Positions 55,616 through 64,000 of a stretch of 64,000 nucleotides of DNA are shown here, in pieces. The stretch spans positions 186,001 to 250,000 of the forward strand of contig NZ_CP079194.1 in the NCBI RefSeq assembly GCF_019297855.1, read 5' to 3'. This stretch comes from Gymnodinialimonas ceratoperidinii (GTDB lineage Bacteria; Pseudomonadota; Alphaproteobacteria; Rhodobacterales; Rhodobacteraceae). Positions within the stretch are counted from its first letter, which is position 1; each line of letters starts with the position of its first letter. Made by a program: the position numbers and the translations under genes. Under the pieces are notes generated by a model. It worked only from the letters and a program-made list of their open reading frames with translations. It was not told the origin of the DNA and did no database searches.

Positions 55616-55657
55616 GATTTGTGCATTGGTTCGATGTGTCTCCCTTCTCCGATTGTA

Positions 55658-55674
55658 AACTGTTTCGTTCAGTT
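55658..55674. promoter_or_regulatory. Inverted repeat in the TetR/AEC intergenic region
   Basis: AACTG (55658-55662) and CAGTT (55670-55674) with a 7-base spacer. Lies between the divergent TetR gene and the AEC transporter, a natural place for the TetR operator. Short, so the call is tentative. Confidence 0.4.
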
Positions 55675-55755
55675 CCGGCAAGCTGCACATTCGCGGGCGC
55701 GCGCCGTGGACCGGCGTGGCTGGACAGTCCCAACCGCTTGGCATAGCCCTTGTCC

Positions 55756-56694
55756 ATGCTTGAGATCTTCCTGAAGACGCTGCCATTTTTCGCCTTGATC
55801 GCCTTGGGCTTTCAAGCCTGCCGAACGGGGTTCTTCACCTCCGAAGCAGCCGCCTACCTGACGAAATTCGTCTTCTACTTCGCGCTCTCGGCGATGCTGT
55901 TCCGCTTCGCCGCCAACCTGTCGCTGGCCGAGATCTTCGACTGGCAGTTTGTGGGCGCCTATCTGACGGCCTGCATCGTCGTCTACGTCATCGCCACCGC
56001 CGTCGCCATGTTCCGCAAGCGCCCGGTGACCGAGGCCGCCTTCGAGGCCCAATGCGCCATCATCGGCAACGTGGGTTTCCTCGGCATCCCGATGCTCGTC
56101 GTCCTGTTGGGCGAAGCCGCCGCAGGGCCGGTGATCCTTGTGCTGTCGGTCGACCTCATCGTCTTCTCCAGCCTGATCGTGATCATCGTGACCGGCAGCC
56201 GCGACGGGCGCATGTCCATCGGCGTGCTGCGCACCGTGGGATTGGGGTTGCTGAAGAACCCGATGATCGTCTCCATCGTTCTGGGTCTTGCATGGTCAGC
56301 GACCGGCTGGACCCTGCCGGTGCCGATGGACGAGTTCACCGCGATCCTCGGTGCCGCCGCGACGCCCGGCGCGTTGTTCGCCATCGGCGCCTCGCTCGCA
56401 GGCAAATCCGCCGAGCGCATGTCCGTCGCGGGTTGGCTCACCTTCTGCAAACTGGTGCTGCACCCGGCCGCCGTCGCGGTGGCCGCGCTGCTTTTGTTCG
56501 ACGTACCGGATTACGATGCGGCGGTGATGATCGCGGCGGCGTCGCTCCCGGTGGCTGGCAACGTCTATATCCTCGCGCAGCACTATGGGGTCGCGCCGCA
56601 GCGGGTCTCGGCGGCGATCCTGATCTCGACCGCCCTGTCGATCATCACGGTCTCGGCCGTCATCGCCTGGCTGGCCCCGATCTCCGGCGCCTGA
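55756..56694 (+). CDS. AEC family transporter
   Basis: 312 residues with about ten membrane segments, starting MLEIFLKTLPFFALIALGFQ. AYLTKFVFYFALSAMLFRFA, IIGNVGFLGIPMLVVLLGEA and PVAGNVYILAQHYGVAPQRV are typical auxin-efflux-carrier family blocks; bacterial members move malonate, malate or other organic acids. ATG 55756 preferred over a TTG 6 bases upstream. Probably controlled by the divergent TetR gene. Confidence 0.88.
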   Translation: MLEIFLKTLPFFALIALGFQACRTGFFTSEAAAYLTKFVFYFALSAMLFRFAANLSLAEIFDWQFVGAYLTACIVVYVIATAVAMFRKRPVTEAAFEAQCAIIGNVGFLGIPMLVVLLGEAAAGPVILVLSVDLIVFSSLIVIIVTGSRDGRMSIGVLRTVGLGLLKNPMIVSIVLGLAWSATGWTLPVPMDEFTAILGAAATPGALFAIGASLAGKSAERMSVAGWLTFCKLVLHPAAVAVAALLLFDVPDYDAAVMIAAASLPVAGNVYILAQHYGVAPQRVSAAILISTALSIITVSAVIAWLAPISGA

Positions 56695-56788
56695 CCGCGT
56701 CTGAGCCGGCCGGCCAACAGGTAATCATTGCACCGGCGCCTGCGGGCGCGTTAGTCCAAGGGAAACACCTTTGGGGGAGCATCACGCC

Positions 56789-57622
56789 ATGGAAACCATT
56801 TCCGAAAACAAGGCCTTCGGCGGCACGCAGGGCGTCTACAAACACCGCTCGGACGCGACCGGTGGCGACATGACCTTCGGCCTGTTCCTCCCCGGAGAGG
56901 CCGCGGACGGTCCGGTGCCGGTGCTGTGGTACCTCTCCGGCCTGACCTGCACCCATGAGAACGCGATGAGCAAGGCGGGCGCACAGGGGTGGGCCGCCGA
57001 ACAGGGCATCGCGGTGATCTTTCCCGACACCTCGCCGCGCGGCGAAGGCGTGGCCGACGACGAGGCCTATGACCTCGGACAGGGCGCGGGCTTCTACGTG
57101 AACGCGACCGAGAGCCCCTGGGCGCCGCATTTCAAGATGTGGGATTACATCACCGAGGATCTGCCCGACCTGGTCTTCAAGACCTTCGCGCTGGAACGTG
57201 ACCGGCAGGCGATCACCGGCCATTCCATGGGCGGCCACGGCGCGCTGACCATCGCGATGCAGCATCCTGACCGCTTCGCCTCGGTCTCGGCCTTCGCGCC
57301 GATCTGCAACCCGACCGACAGCGACTGGGGCCGCAAGCAGTTGGGCGCCTACCTCGGCGCGGACGAGAGCAAATGGGCCCCCCATGATGCGACGCTGCTG
57401 ATGCGCGACAAGGGCTTTGACGGCCCAATGCTGATCGACACCGGCACCGACGATCAATTCGGCGACCTGCTGAAGACGGAAGCGCTGGCCCACGCCGCCG
57501 CCCTGCGTCGGCAGGAGATTCAACTGCGGATGCAGCCGGGCTACGACCATTCCTACTTCTTCGTGTCGAGCTTCATGGAAGATCACATCACTTTCCACGC
57601 CGAAGCGCTCTACAGCGCCTGA
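56789..57622 (+). CDS. fghA: S-formylglutathione hydrolase
   Basis: 277 residues from ATG 56789. Esterase-D family: LWYLSGLTCTHENAMSKAGA, nucleophile Ser in TGHSMGGHGALTIAMQHPD, Asp in LIDTGTDDQFG and His in PGYDHSYFFVSSF. Hydrolyses S-formylglutathione in glutathione-dependent formaldehyde oxidation. The matching alcohol dehydrogenase gene is not in the window. Its stop overlaps the HAD gene start (TGATG-type). Confidence 0.93.
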   Translation: METISENKAFGGTQGVYKHRSDATGGDMTFGLFLPGEAADGPVPVLWYLSGLTCTHENAMSKAGAQGWAAEQGIAVIFPDTSPRGEGVADDEAYDLGQGAGFYVNATESPWAPHFKMWDYITEDLPDLVFKTFALERDRQAITGHSMGGHGALTIAMQHPDRFASVSAFAPICNPTDSDWGRKQLGAYLGADESKWAPHDATLLMRDKGFDGPMLIDTGTDDQFGDLLKTEALAHAAALRRQEIQLRMQPGYDHSYFFVSSFMEDHITFHAEALYSA

Positions 57623-58251
57623 TGGCGGCTCCGGTTCAGGCCGTCATCTTCGACATCGGCAACGTGCTGATCGAGTGGCAACCCGAGCGGCATTATGACC
57701 GCGTCGTGGGCGAGCGCCGTCGGAAAGAGATGTTCGCCGCCGTGGACCTGCACGCGATGAACGACCGCGTGGATCAGGGGGAGAATTTCCACCGCGTGGT
57801 CCACGCCTGTGCGGCGGAGAACCCGGACTTCAGGGACGACATCATCCGCTGGCATGACGATTGGCTGCTTATGGCCTCACCCGCCATCCCGCACGCTGTC
57901 ACGCTGCTGCGCAACTTGCGCCGTCGCGACGTGGCGGTCTTTGCGCTGTCGAACTTCGGTATCGAGACCTTCGAGATCGCCCTCTTGGAGTATCCTTTCC
58001 TGAACGAGTTCGACCGCGCCTACATCTCGGGGCACATGGGCGTCACCAAGCCCGACCCGGCGATCTACGCGCAGGTGGAAGCGGATTGTGGCCTGCCGCC
58101 CGAGAGCCTGCTTTTCGCCGACGACCGGATCGATAATATCGAAGCTGCGGCAGCGCGGGGATGGCAGACCCATCTGTTTGACGGCGCCGCCGGATGGGCT
58201 GCAAGGCTTGTCCGTGAAGGATTGTTGAACGAGGAGGAAGCGGGGCCATGA
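57622..58251 (+). CDS. HAD superfamily hydrolase (subfamily IA, YihX-like)
   Basis: 209 residues. Motif I VIFDIGNVLIEWQPERHYDR (nucleophile Asp), motif II VFALSNFG, motif III/IV ISGHMGVTKPDPAIYAQV and LLFADDRIDNIEAAAARGWQ. Motif I has DxGN in place of DxDx(T/V), as in the YihX phosphatase group. Substrate probably a sugar phosphate or similar. Overlaps both neighbours by a few bases, so fghA-HAD-ocd is one operon. Confidence 0.88.
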   Translation: MAAPVQAVIFDIGNVLIEWQPERHYDRVVGERRRKEMFAAVDLHAMNDRVDQGENFHRVVHACAAENPDFRDDIIRWHDDWLLMASPAIPHAVTLLRNLRRRDVAVFALSNFGIETFEIALLEYPFLNEFDRAYISGHMGVTKPDPAIYAQVEADCGLPPESLLFADDRIDNIEAAAARGWQTHLFDGAAGWAARLVREGLLNEEEAGP

Positions 58252-59156
58252 CCTTGATAATCGGACCGGAAGCCGAGGCGCATCTTGACTGGATTGCCCT
58301 GAGCGATGCGATCGAGGCGGGTCACAAGATGCCCCGCGCCGAGATTGACGACACCTTCCTCTATCGCGGCGATGACACCTTGCTGAGCCGGGCCGCCTGG
58401 ATCGACGGGTTGGGGCAGCTGGTGAAGACGGCCACGATCTTTCCCGGCAACAAGGAGGTCGGCAAGCCCGCGATCAACGGCGGCGTGTGCCTGTTCTCGG
58501 ACGAGGATGGCACGCTCGAGGCGATCGTGGATTTCCACCTGCTGACCAAGTGGAAGACAGCGGGAGACAGCCTTCTCGCAGCGCGCAAGCTCGCGCGGCC
58601 CGATGCGAAACGCATCCTGCTGGTCGGCGCGGGCAACGTCGCGGCCTCACTTGTCGAGGCTTATTCCGCCGCTTTCCCCGAGGCCGAGTTCACGATCTGG
58701 AACCGCAGCCCCGCCAAGGCGGCCACCTTTGCCGCGCGCTACCCCGGCATGGAGGTCGCCCGCGATCTGGAGGAAGCCGCAGGTGCCGCGGACATCATCG
58801 GCACCGCCACGATGGCGACCGATCCGGTGCTGGCCGGCAAGTGGCTGAGCGAAGGCACGCACCTCGACCTGATTGGCGCCTACCGGCCCGACATGCGCGA
58901 GGTCGATGATGACACCCTGCGCCGCGCGCGGGTCTTCGTGGACAGCCGCGCTACGACCTTGGGTCATATCGGCGAGTTGAAAATCCCTTTGGAGGCCGGG
59001 GTCTTCTTCGAGTCCGATGTCGTCGGCGATTTCTACGAGATGGAGAGCCTGACCCGCGGCGACGAGCGGGAGATCACGCTCTGCAAGAACGGCGGCGGCG
59101 CGCATCTGGACCTGATGGTGGCCCGCTACATCCTCGACGCGGTGCGGGCCCGGTAG
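58248..59156 (+). CDS. Ornithine cyclodeaminase/mu-crystallin family protein
   Basis: 302 residues, overlapping the HAD gene by 4 bases. LLVGAGNVAASLVEAYSAAF is the NAD(P)-binding motif; PAINGGVCLFSDEDGTLEAI and THLDLIGAYRPDMREVDDDT also match the family, whose members are ornithine cyclodeaminases, delta1-pyrroline-2-carboxylate reductases or alanine dehydrogenases. I cannot decide between them. A tandem repeat starts 5 bases after its stop. Confidence 0.85.
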   Translation: MTLIIGPEAEAHLDWIALSDAIEAGHKMPRAEIDDTFLYRGDDTLLSRAAWIDGLGQLVKTATIFPGNKEVGKPAINGGVCLFSDEDGTLEAIVDFHLLTKWKTAGDSLLAARKLARPDAKRILLVGAGNVAASLVEAYSAAFPEAEFTIWNRSPAKAATFAARYPGMEVARDLEEAAGAADIIGTATMATDPVLAGKWLSEGTHLDLIGAYRPDMREVDDDTLRRARVFVDSRATTLGHIGELKIPLEAGVFFESDVVGDFYEMESLTRGDEREITLCKNGGGAHLDLMVARYILDAVRAR

Positions 59157-59160
59157 CCGA

Positions 59161-59265
59161 GGGGGCTCTGCCCCATTCTATCTAATTAGAGGGGCTCTGC
59201 ACCAATTTATCGATTAGGGGGGCTCTGCCCCAAATCGTATAAATGGGGGGCTCTGCCCCCCGGGC
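59161..59265. repeat. Four-copy 28-29 bp tandem repeat (GGGGCTCTGCCCC units)
   Basis: GGGGCTCTG begins at 59162, 59191, 59219 and 59247, periods 29, 28 and 28. Each unit is GGGGCTCTGCCCC (a self-complementary GGGG...CCCC hairpin; the second copy reads CACC) plus about 15 AT-rich bases (e.g. attctatctaattaga). It lies between convergent genes and runs into a copy of the dispersed element. Confidence 0.8.
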
Positions 59266-59296
59266 CCCCCGGAGTTGTAAAGCCAAGATGAAGGAG
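59265..59296 (+). repeat. Dispersed intergenic element, copy 6
   Basis: CCCCCCGGAGTTGTAAAGCC then AAGATGAAGGAGG, the same core as the other copies, directly attached to the tandem GGGGCTCTGCCCC array and ending 3 bases before the MFS stop codon. Confidence 0.65.
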
Positions 59297-59298
59297 GC

Positions 59299-60546
59299 TC
59301 AGGCGGCGAGGGGCGCGCGCTTGCCGAGGGGGATTTCCTTGATCGGCAGGTGGATGATGGCGCTGAGGGCGCCGACGCCCACGCCGACCCACCAGACTGC
59401 CGTGTAATTGCCGGTGGCGTCGAAGAGCTCTCCACCGAGCCAGACGCCCATGAAGCTGCCCAGTTGGTGGCTGAAGAAGACGATGCCGTAGAGCGTTCCC
59501 ATGTAGCGCAAGCCGTAGATGTAGCCCACGAGACCGCTGGTCAGGGGCACCGTCGCGAGCCAGAGGGAGCCCATGACCGCCGAGAAGACGATGACCGAGA
59601 GGGGTGTCATCGGCAGCATGATGAAGGCGGCCGCGGCGATTGTGCGGCCGGTGTAGATGGCGGCCAGAAGCAGTTTCTTGGAGTAGGTCTTGCCGAGGTA
59701 AGCGGCCGCGAGCGTCCCGCCGATATTCGCCGCGCCGATCACCGCGATGGCCATGGCGCCGAGGCCTGAGGTCGTGGTGACGCCAAGGGAATGCAGGAAA
59801 CTGCCCGGCACGATGGGGCCGCAGAATTCGGTAATGAAGGCGGGGAAGTGCGCGGTGATGAAACCCAGTTGATAGCCGCAGGAAAAGAAGCCGATGAAGA
59901 TCAGCGTGAAGGAGGGATCGCGGATCGCCTTGCCGAGGATCGCGGCCATGGTTTCGTCCAGGCCCGGCGCCGCCGCACGCTCGGGCGCGCGCAGGAGCGG
60001 CAGGAAGAGAAGCGAGGCGAAGACGAGGCCTGCAAAGATCAGGAAGACGCTCTGCCATGGGAAGACCCCCAGAAGCGCCTCGGCCAAGGGCGGGCCGACG
60101 ATCTGGCCGGCGGAGCCCATGGCGGTCGCAACGCCCAGGGTCATCGAGCGGTTTTCGTCCGTCGAGGCGCGCGCGACCATGGCGAGGATCACGCCAAAGC
60201 CCGTCCCCGCGATGCCGAAGCCTACGAGGATCTCCAGCAGCTGATGCTGGCCCGGCGTGATCGCGTAGGCCGAGACCACGAGGCCCACCACGTACATGCC
60301 GACCCCCAGAAGGATCGCCTTGCGGTCGCCGAACTTCTCGGCAATCGCCCCGAAGAGCGGTTGTCCGACGCCCCAGGCGAGGTTCTGTATCGCGATGGCC
60401 ATGCTGAACTCGGCCCGGAGCCAGCCGAATTCATCGGCGATGGGGATCTGGAAGACGCCGAAGCTGGCGCGGATCGCGAAGCTGATCAGGATGATGGCGC
60501 AGCCGCCGATGAGAACCGGGGTGAAGAGGCTGTTCTGACGATCCAT
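59299..60546 (-). CDS. MFS transporter (OFA-like)
   Basis: 415 residues with about twelve membrane segments. [40 protein letters not shown] (motif A-like loop GDRKAILLG), [20 protein letters not shown] and [20 protein letters not shown]. Resembles the oxalate/formate antiporter-like group of the major facilitator superfamily; substrate unknown. Convergent with the ornithine cyclodeaminase-type gene. Confidence 0.9.
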   Translation of the reverse strand: MDRQNSLFTPVLIGGCAIILISFAIRASFGVFQIPIADEFGWLRAEFSMAIAIQNLAWGVGQPLFGAIAEKFGDRKAILLGVGMYVVGLVVSAYAITPGQHQLLEILVGFGIAGTGFGVILAMVARASTDENRSMTLGVATAMGSAGQIVGPPLAEALLGVFPWQSVFLIFAGLVFASLLFLPLLRAPERAAAPGLDETMAAILGKAIRDPSFTLIFIGFFSCGYQLGFITAHFPAFITEFCGPIVPGSFLHSLGVTTTSGLGAMAIAVIGAANIGGTLAAAYLGKTYSKKLLLAAIYTGRTIAAAAFIMLPMTPLSVIVFSAVMGSLWLATVPLTSGLVGYIYGLRYMGTLYGIVFFSHQLGSFMGVWLGGELFDATGNYTAVWWVGVGVGALSAIIHLPIKEIPLGKRAPLAA

Positions 60547-60692
60547 GGGGGCGGTCCTTCGCGCGATACCGAGCGACTTTGTCGTGGCGGATCGGCGGCG
60601 TCAAATCAGACATCGTGACGCGGTGCTTCAATTTCGGTGAAGCGGTTGTTTTCCATGGGCAACCCCCCCGGCGATCCGTTAGAACCGCCCCC

Positions 60693-61778
60693 ATGTCGCA
60701 ACCACTTACCTTGCTCTACGATACCCGCGTCGCCGAGGGGCTGCTGCGCCCCGATCCTGCTCAACGTGCTGTCATGGAACGGCTGGAGGAGGTTCGCGAG
60801 ATGCTCGACGCGCCGCGACCGAAGGGATTCCTCGCCCGGTTTCGCAAGGCAGAGCCGACCGGCAAGCAGGGGCTCTATCTCTGGGGTGGCGTCGGGCGGG
60901 GCAAGTCCATGCTGATGGACCTGTTCTACCAGCACGCGGGCATATCGCAGAAGCGCCGGGTGCATTTTCACGCCTTCATGCAGGAGGTTCAGGCAGCGCT
61001 GCACGAGGCGCGCAAAACCGGTGTCGATGATGCGATCAAGCCGGTGGCCGAGGACATCGCGCGCGGTCTGAAGCTTTTGTGCTTCGATGAGATGCAGATC
61101 ACCGACATCGCCGACGCGATGATCGTCGGGCGGCTGTTCGAGCGGCTTTTCGATGCCGGGGTCGTGGTTGTCACGACCTCGAACCGACCGCCGAAGGACC
61201 TCTACATGGACGGATTGAACCGGCAGCTCTTCGTGCCGTTCATCGAACTGCTGGAAGAAAAGATGGAGGTCGACCAGCTCGATGCAAGGACCGATTACCG
61301 GCAGGATCGCCTGTCGGGTGAGAAGGTCTGGTTCACCCCGGCGGATGTCAATGCGAAGCGCGCCATCGATCTGATCTGGCGTGATCTGACCGGCGGCCGG
61401 GATGAGCCGCTGACGTTGGAAGTGAAGGGACGCCGTGTGGTGATCCCGCGGTTCTGGGCGGGTCAGGCGCGGGCGCCGTTCGATACGCTCTGCGGCAAGG
61501 CCCTTGGACCGGCGGATTACCTCGCGCTGGTCGACGAGGCGAACGTGCTGGTGCTGGAGGATATCCCGGTGATGGGCCCGGCGAAGGCCAACGAGGCGAA
61601 GCGCTTCGTGACGCTGATCGATACGCTCTACGAGGCCGGTGTTCGGCTGATTGCGAGCGCCGAGGCCGAGCCGGAAGAGCTCTACGTCAGCGGTACCGGC
61701 GTCTTCGAGTTCGAACGCACCGCAAGCCGCCTGCGCGAAATGCAGGGGGCTGATTGGGGCTCGGGGTCAGACAAGTAG
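60693..61778 (+). CDS. zapE: AFG1-like ATPase/cell division protein ZapE
   Basis: 361 residues from ATG 60693. Walker [21 protein letters not shown], Walker [21 protein letters not shown], sensor [20 protein letters not shown] and C-terminal [20 protein letters not shown] define the AFG1/ZapE family. Acts at the Z-ring or as a membrane-associated AAA+ protein. The upstream in-frame extension lies in the intergenic region and is rejected. Confidence 0.93.
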   Translation: MSQPLTLLYDTRVAEGLLRPDPAQRAVMERLEEVREMLDAPRPKGFLARFRKAEPTGKQGLYLWGGVGRGKSMLMDLFYQHAGISQKRRVHFHAFMQEVQAALHEARKTGVDDAIKPVAEDIARGLKLLCFDEMQITDIADAMIVGRLFERLFDAGVVVVTTSNRPPKDLYMDGLNRQLFVPFIELLEEKMEVDQLDARTDYRQDRLSGEKVWFTPADVNAKRAIDLIWRDLTGGRDEPLTLEVKGRRVVIPRFWAGQARAPFDTLCGKALGPADYLALVDEANVLVLEDIPVMGPAKANEAKRFVTLIDTLYEAGVRLIASAEAEPEELYVSGTGVFEFERTASRLREMQGADWGSGSDK

Positions 61779-61798
61779 AACTTGACTGAAGCGGCTGC

Positions 61799-62425
61799 TT
61801 ACAGGCTGTCCATCGCCTCCTGCACGGCGGTGAAAAAGGCGCCGACATGGGCGCCGTCGGCCAGCGCGTGGTGGACCTCCAACGTCATCGCCATGGACCA
61901 CTTTCCGTCAAGCTCCACGATCTTGCCCCAACTGACGCGGGGAATGCAGTCGTCCGGACCGGGCATGGCGTTGTTGATCGAGGAATAATCGAGCCACGGC
62001 ATGCAGGACATGTAGCACAGGTCGTCGCGCTCGCCGGTGTTTGCGGCAAGATCACCGGTCCGGGCGGCCGCGTCGATCAGCGTCTTGGCAGTCGTGCCGA
62101 AGCGGCTGAAGTCCGGGTCATAGGGCACGTAGGCATAAGAAAAACTTCCCCGAGCGGTCGGGACGGTCATCGACATGTCGACGGCGTCGTGGCGGATCAC
62201 GCTGTCTCCCCGGAACCGCATGAGCAACTCCGGCACCGCGTGGATGCCGGTGCCGATGCCATAGAGGCTCGCCCGGTAGGGAGAGACGCCGGCCGGTTTC
62301 AGGCGCGTCATCAGGTGGGTCACGTCGATGCGCGAAGTGACGGCAAAATGAGGGCGCTGAAAGCCTCGGAAGAAGTGGAACTGACCGGCGCGGGGCCAGG
62401 ACGACAGGTCTACGGGATGTTCCAT
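61799..62425 (-). CDS. Chloramphenicol acetyltransferase-like protein (CAT, type A fold)
   Basis: 208 residues, slightly shorter than the usual 213-220. The catalytic His is in LEVHHALADGAHVGAFF (HHxxxDG motif), and FAVTSRIDVTHLMTRLKPAG, PELLMRFRGDSVIRHDAVDM and YMSCMPWLDYSSINNAM match the classical CAT family. The last block (PWLDYSSI rather than PWVSFTSF) differs from known resistance enzymes, so a housekeeping acetyltransferase role is quite possible. Single gene, no mobile element nearby. Confidence 0.8.
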   Translation of the reverse strand: MEHPVDLSSWPRAGQFHFFRGFQRPHFAVTSRIDVTHLMTRLKPAGVSPYRASLYGIGTGIHAVPELLMRFRGDSVIRHDAVDMSMTVPTARGSFSYAYVPYDPDFSRFGTTAKTLIDAAARTGDLAANTGERDDLCYMSCMPWLDYSSINNAMPGPDDCIPRVSWGKIVELDGKWSMAMTLEVHHALADGAHVGAFFTAVQEAMDSL

Positions 62426-62434
62426 CGGGCGCTC

Positions 62435-62941
62435 CTAGCTGGTCGGGATCGTTGTCTCGCAGCTTAGTGCCACATCCATCGGCTGCGCGAAAAGCGGCGT
62501 GTCCGGATCGATGGAGCTTTCCTCGATCCAGACGTTGTTGATGCAGACATCCTGCGCGTAATTGCCACCGTTCCAGCCAAAGCCATCGACCGCGCCGCAG
62601 TTGTTCACCTGACCGTTCGCGTTCCACTCCTGATAGGAATTCTGCGATTCGATCCCCCCTGTGGGGAACTGCAGCCGATCGGTATCGAAGCGCAGCCGCC
62701 ATGAGGTTTGGGGCGTCAGGTCGGTGAGGTTCCACGAGCCGATGGCGACGCCGTCGATCAGGCCGATGATCTGGAAGCTGGTGACATCCGCCTCGGTGAT
62801 CAGCCCGGTGTTCTGCAGAGCGTCCGGGAAGCCGATCTGGCCTTCCATCGTGTAGCCATTGGCACCAACCCAACAGAACTGGAACTGGGCGGCCTGAACC
62901 GGGGCGGCGGCGAGGAGGAGGGCGGCGAAAGCATATTTCAT
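62435..62941 (-). CDS. Exported protein of unknown function
   Basis: 168 residues from ATG 62941. Signal peptide YAFAALLLAAAPVQAAQ. The mature part starts FQFCWVGANGYTMEGQIGFP and contains ITEADVTSFQIIGLIDGVAI and NGGNYAQDVCINNVWIEESS, with four cysteines. It has the look of a secreted beta-sandwich protein of Rhodobacterales; I cannot name the family. It lies 9 bases upstream of the CAT-like gene, in the same direction. Confidence 0.7.
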   Translation of the reverse strand: MKYAFAALLLAAAPVQAAQFQFCWVGANGYTMEGQIGFPDALQNTGLITEADVTSFQIIGLIDGVAIGSWNLTDLTPQTSWRLRFDTDRLQFPTGGIESQNSYQEWNANGQVNNCGAVDGFGWNGGNYAQDVCINNVWIEESSIDPDTPLFAQPMDVALSCETTIPTS

Positions 62942-62997
62942 TCCGCGAGCGTGGCGTCTGCGGGTGAGAGCGTCAACCATCGGCAGGGCTGCGGCTG

Positions 62998-64000
62998 TCA
63001 CCCATTGGTCTTCAGGATTTCGCCCGCGAGGTAGAGCGATCCGCAGATCAGCACGCGGGCCGTGGGATCCGCCGCGCTGATCCGGGCCAGCGCCGCATCG
63101 ACGTCCGGCGCGACCTGCGCCTCAAGACCGGCCGACCGGGCGGCCGCAGCGGTTTCATCCGCGCTCAGCGTCGCCCCCTGACCGGGAATCGACACGGCGG
63201 TGAGGCTTTCGACGCAGGGCGCCAGCGGAGCCATGTAGCCTGTCACGTCCTTGGTATTGAGCATGCCGCAGATCAGGTAGGTCGGACGCTGCGGCAAGGT
63301 CTCCAGCGTCGCGACGATGGCATGGGCGGCATGGGGGTTGTGGCCTCCGTCGAGCCAGAGCTCGACCCCGGGCGCGGCCTCGACCAGCGGGCCGTGGCGG
63401 AGCTTCTGCATCCGGGCGGGCCAATGGGCGTTTTGCATCGCCGCGTCGGGATTGCCGACGCCAAGGGTCCGCAGGGCAGCCAGCGCGGTGCCCGCGTTCT
63501 GCACCTGGTGCGGACCGGCGAGGGCGGGGAGCGGCAGGTCGAGCAGGCCGGTTTCGTCCTGGAAGATCAGCCGCTCCCGCTCGGTCGTGACGTGCCAGTG
63601 TTGGCCATGGGCGATCACCGGCGCGCCGAGGCGGGCGGCCTTCGCCTCGATCACCTCGAGCGCGGCCTCCTGCTGCGGGCCGACGACGACGGGCACGCCG
63701 CGCTTGATGATGCCCGCCTTCTCTCCGGCGATCTCTTCCAGCGTCTCGCCGAGGTACTGCTGATGGTCGAGCGCCACCGGCGTGATGACGCTGAGCGCGG
63801 GGCGGTCGACGACATTGGTCGCGTCCAGCCGCCCGCCGAGGCCGACCTCGAGCAGGGTGAAATCGGCAGGCGTCTGCGAGAAGGCGAGGAAAGCGGCGGC
63901 GGTGGTGATCTCGAAATAGGTGATCGCATCGGGCCCGTTGGCCGCGAGGCAGGTATCGAGGGTGCGCGACAGGTGATCCTCGTCGATCAGCTCCCCCGCA
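62998..64000 (-). CDS. folC: Bifunctional dihydrofolate/folylpolyglutamate synthase FolC, 5' end outside window
   Basis: About 334 C-terminal residues are present; the reading frame is open to the right edge. GLGGRLDATNVVDRPALSVI, TPVALDHQQYLGETLEEIAG and EKAGIIKRGVPVVVGPQQ are the central Mur-ligase-like block, and ELWLDGGHNPHAAHAIVATL with LICGMLNTKDVTGY mark the C-terminal domain. The ATP P-loop (GTNGKGS) would lie beyond the edge. Adds glutamate to folates. The internal Met of MALDHQ is not the start. Confidence 0.93.
   Translation of the reverse strand, partial: AGELIDEDHLSRTLDTCLAANGPDAITYFEITTAAAFLAFSQTPADFTLLEVGLGGRLDATNVVDRPALSVITPVALDHQQYLGETLEEIAGEKAGIIKRGVPVVVGPQQEAALEVIEAKAARLGAPVIAHGQHWHVTTERERLIFQDETGLLDLPLPALAGPHQVQNAGTALAALRTLGVGNPDAAMQNAHWPARMQKLRHGPLVEAAPGVELWLDGGHNPHAAHAIVATLETLPQRPTYLICGMLNTKDVTGYMAPLAPCVESLTAVSIPGQGATLSADETAAAARSAGLEAQVAPDVDAALARISAADPTARVLICGSLYLAGEILKTNG

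Noticed and set aside
59161..59265. Evenly spaced repeats considered as a CRISPR array
   Set aside because: Unit is only ~13 conserved bases with ~15-base AT-rich spacers, the conserved part is a simple G/C palindrome, and there are no cas genes.

Overview
The window is chromosomal DNA of a GC-rich alphaproteobacterium, most likely a member of the Rhodobacterales (roseobacter group). This rests on the gene order ubiB-ubiE-x-mutM / enoyl-CoA hydratase / rpsT-dnaA-dnaN-recF-gyrB, on protein sequences typical of that family, on flagellar, curli and I78-inhibitor genes of the type found there, and on a short dispersed intergenic element ending in CCAAGATGAAGG.

Layout. 1-3.3 kb: the start of a cation transporter, a lipoprotein solute-binding protein, a ChrR-like cupin, a tandem pair of Lin0512 proteins and a TetR regulator. 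3.3-7.1 kb: a two-subunit molybdenum hydroxylase (iorA/iorB type) behind a promoter with an inverted repeat, then a fused cyclic-nucleotide-binding/acyltransferase protein. 7.1-10.9 kb: a flagellar fragment (a motB 5' stub of 38 codons, flgN-like, flgJ-like, fliK, flgD). 10.9-23 kb: ubiquinone genes ubiB/ubiE, mutM, enoyl-CoA hydratase, rpsT and the replication block dnaA-dnaN-recF-gyrB. 23-26.5 kb: an FAD oxidoreductase, a 0.7 kb gene-free stretch with hairpins, and a compact curli locus (csgA-like, csgH, csgB-like) with a strongly structured 3' end. 26.5-33.3 kb: PRC-barrel protein, trhO, pncA, an amidinotransferase between two MscS channels, a DUF421 protein, a LysE exporter and a tiny I78 inhibitor. 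33.4-39 kb: the translation/transcription operon rimP-nusA-ylxR-infB. 39-46.7 kb: small secreted protein, soluble lytic transglycosylase, dapA, smpB, sulfurtransferase, GNAT, aromatic aminotransferase, queuosine-precursor transporter. 46.7-48.7 kb: the accessory region. It holds an 18-codon ORF with a near-perfect Shine-Dalgarno sequence and its own terminator, the ribosome-rescue hydrolase arfB, and an AT-rich Abi_2 (AbiD/AbiF) HEPN gene immediately preceded by a candidate terminated small RNA. 48.8-64 kb: pncB, flavodoxin-like protein, THUMP RNA methyltransferase, a run of small exported proteins, NYN-domain protein, TetR/AEC transporter pair, S-formylglutathione hydrolase, HAD, ornithine cyclodeaminase family protein, MFS, zapE, a CAT-like acetyltransferase and the 3' part of folC.

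Most genes are housekeeping and several themes recur: NAD salvage (pncA, pncB), ribosome quality control (smpB, arfB), translation (rimP-infB, rpsT), and osmotic response (two MscS). The most promising candidate for an under-described system is the Abi_2 gene with its upstream hairpin RNA, which has the layout of an RNA-antitoxin/protein-toxin module. Next come the perfect-SD micro-ORF upstream of arfB and the mini-curli locus. All identifications are from reading the sequence; no database search was run.
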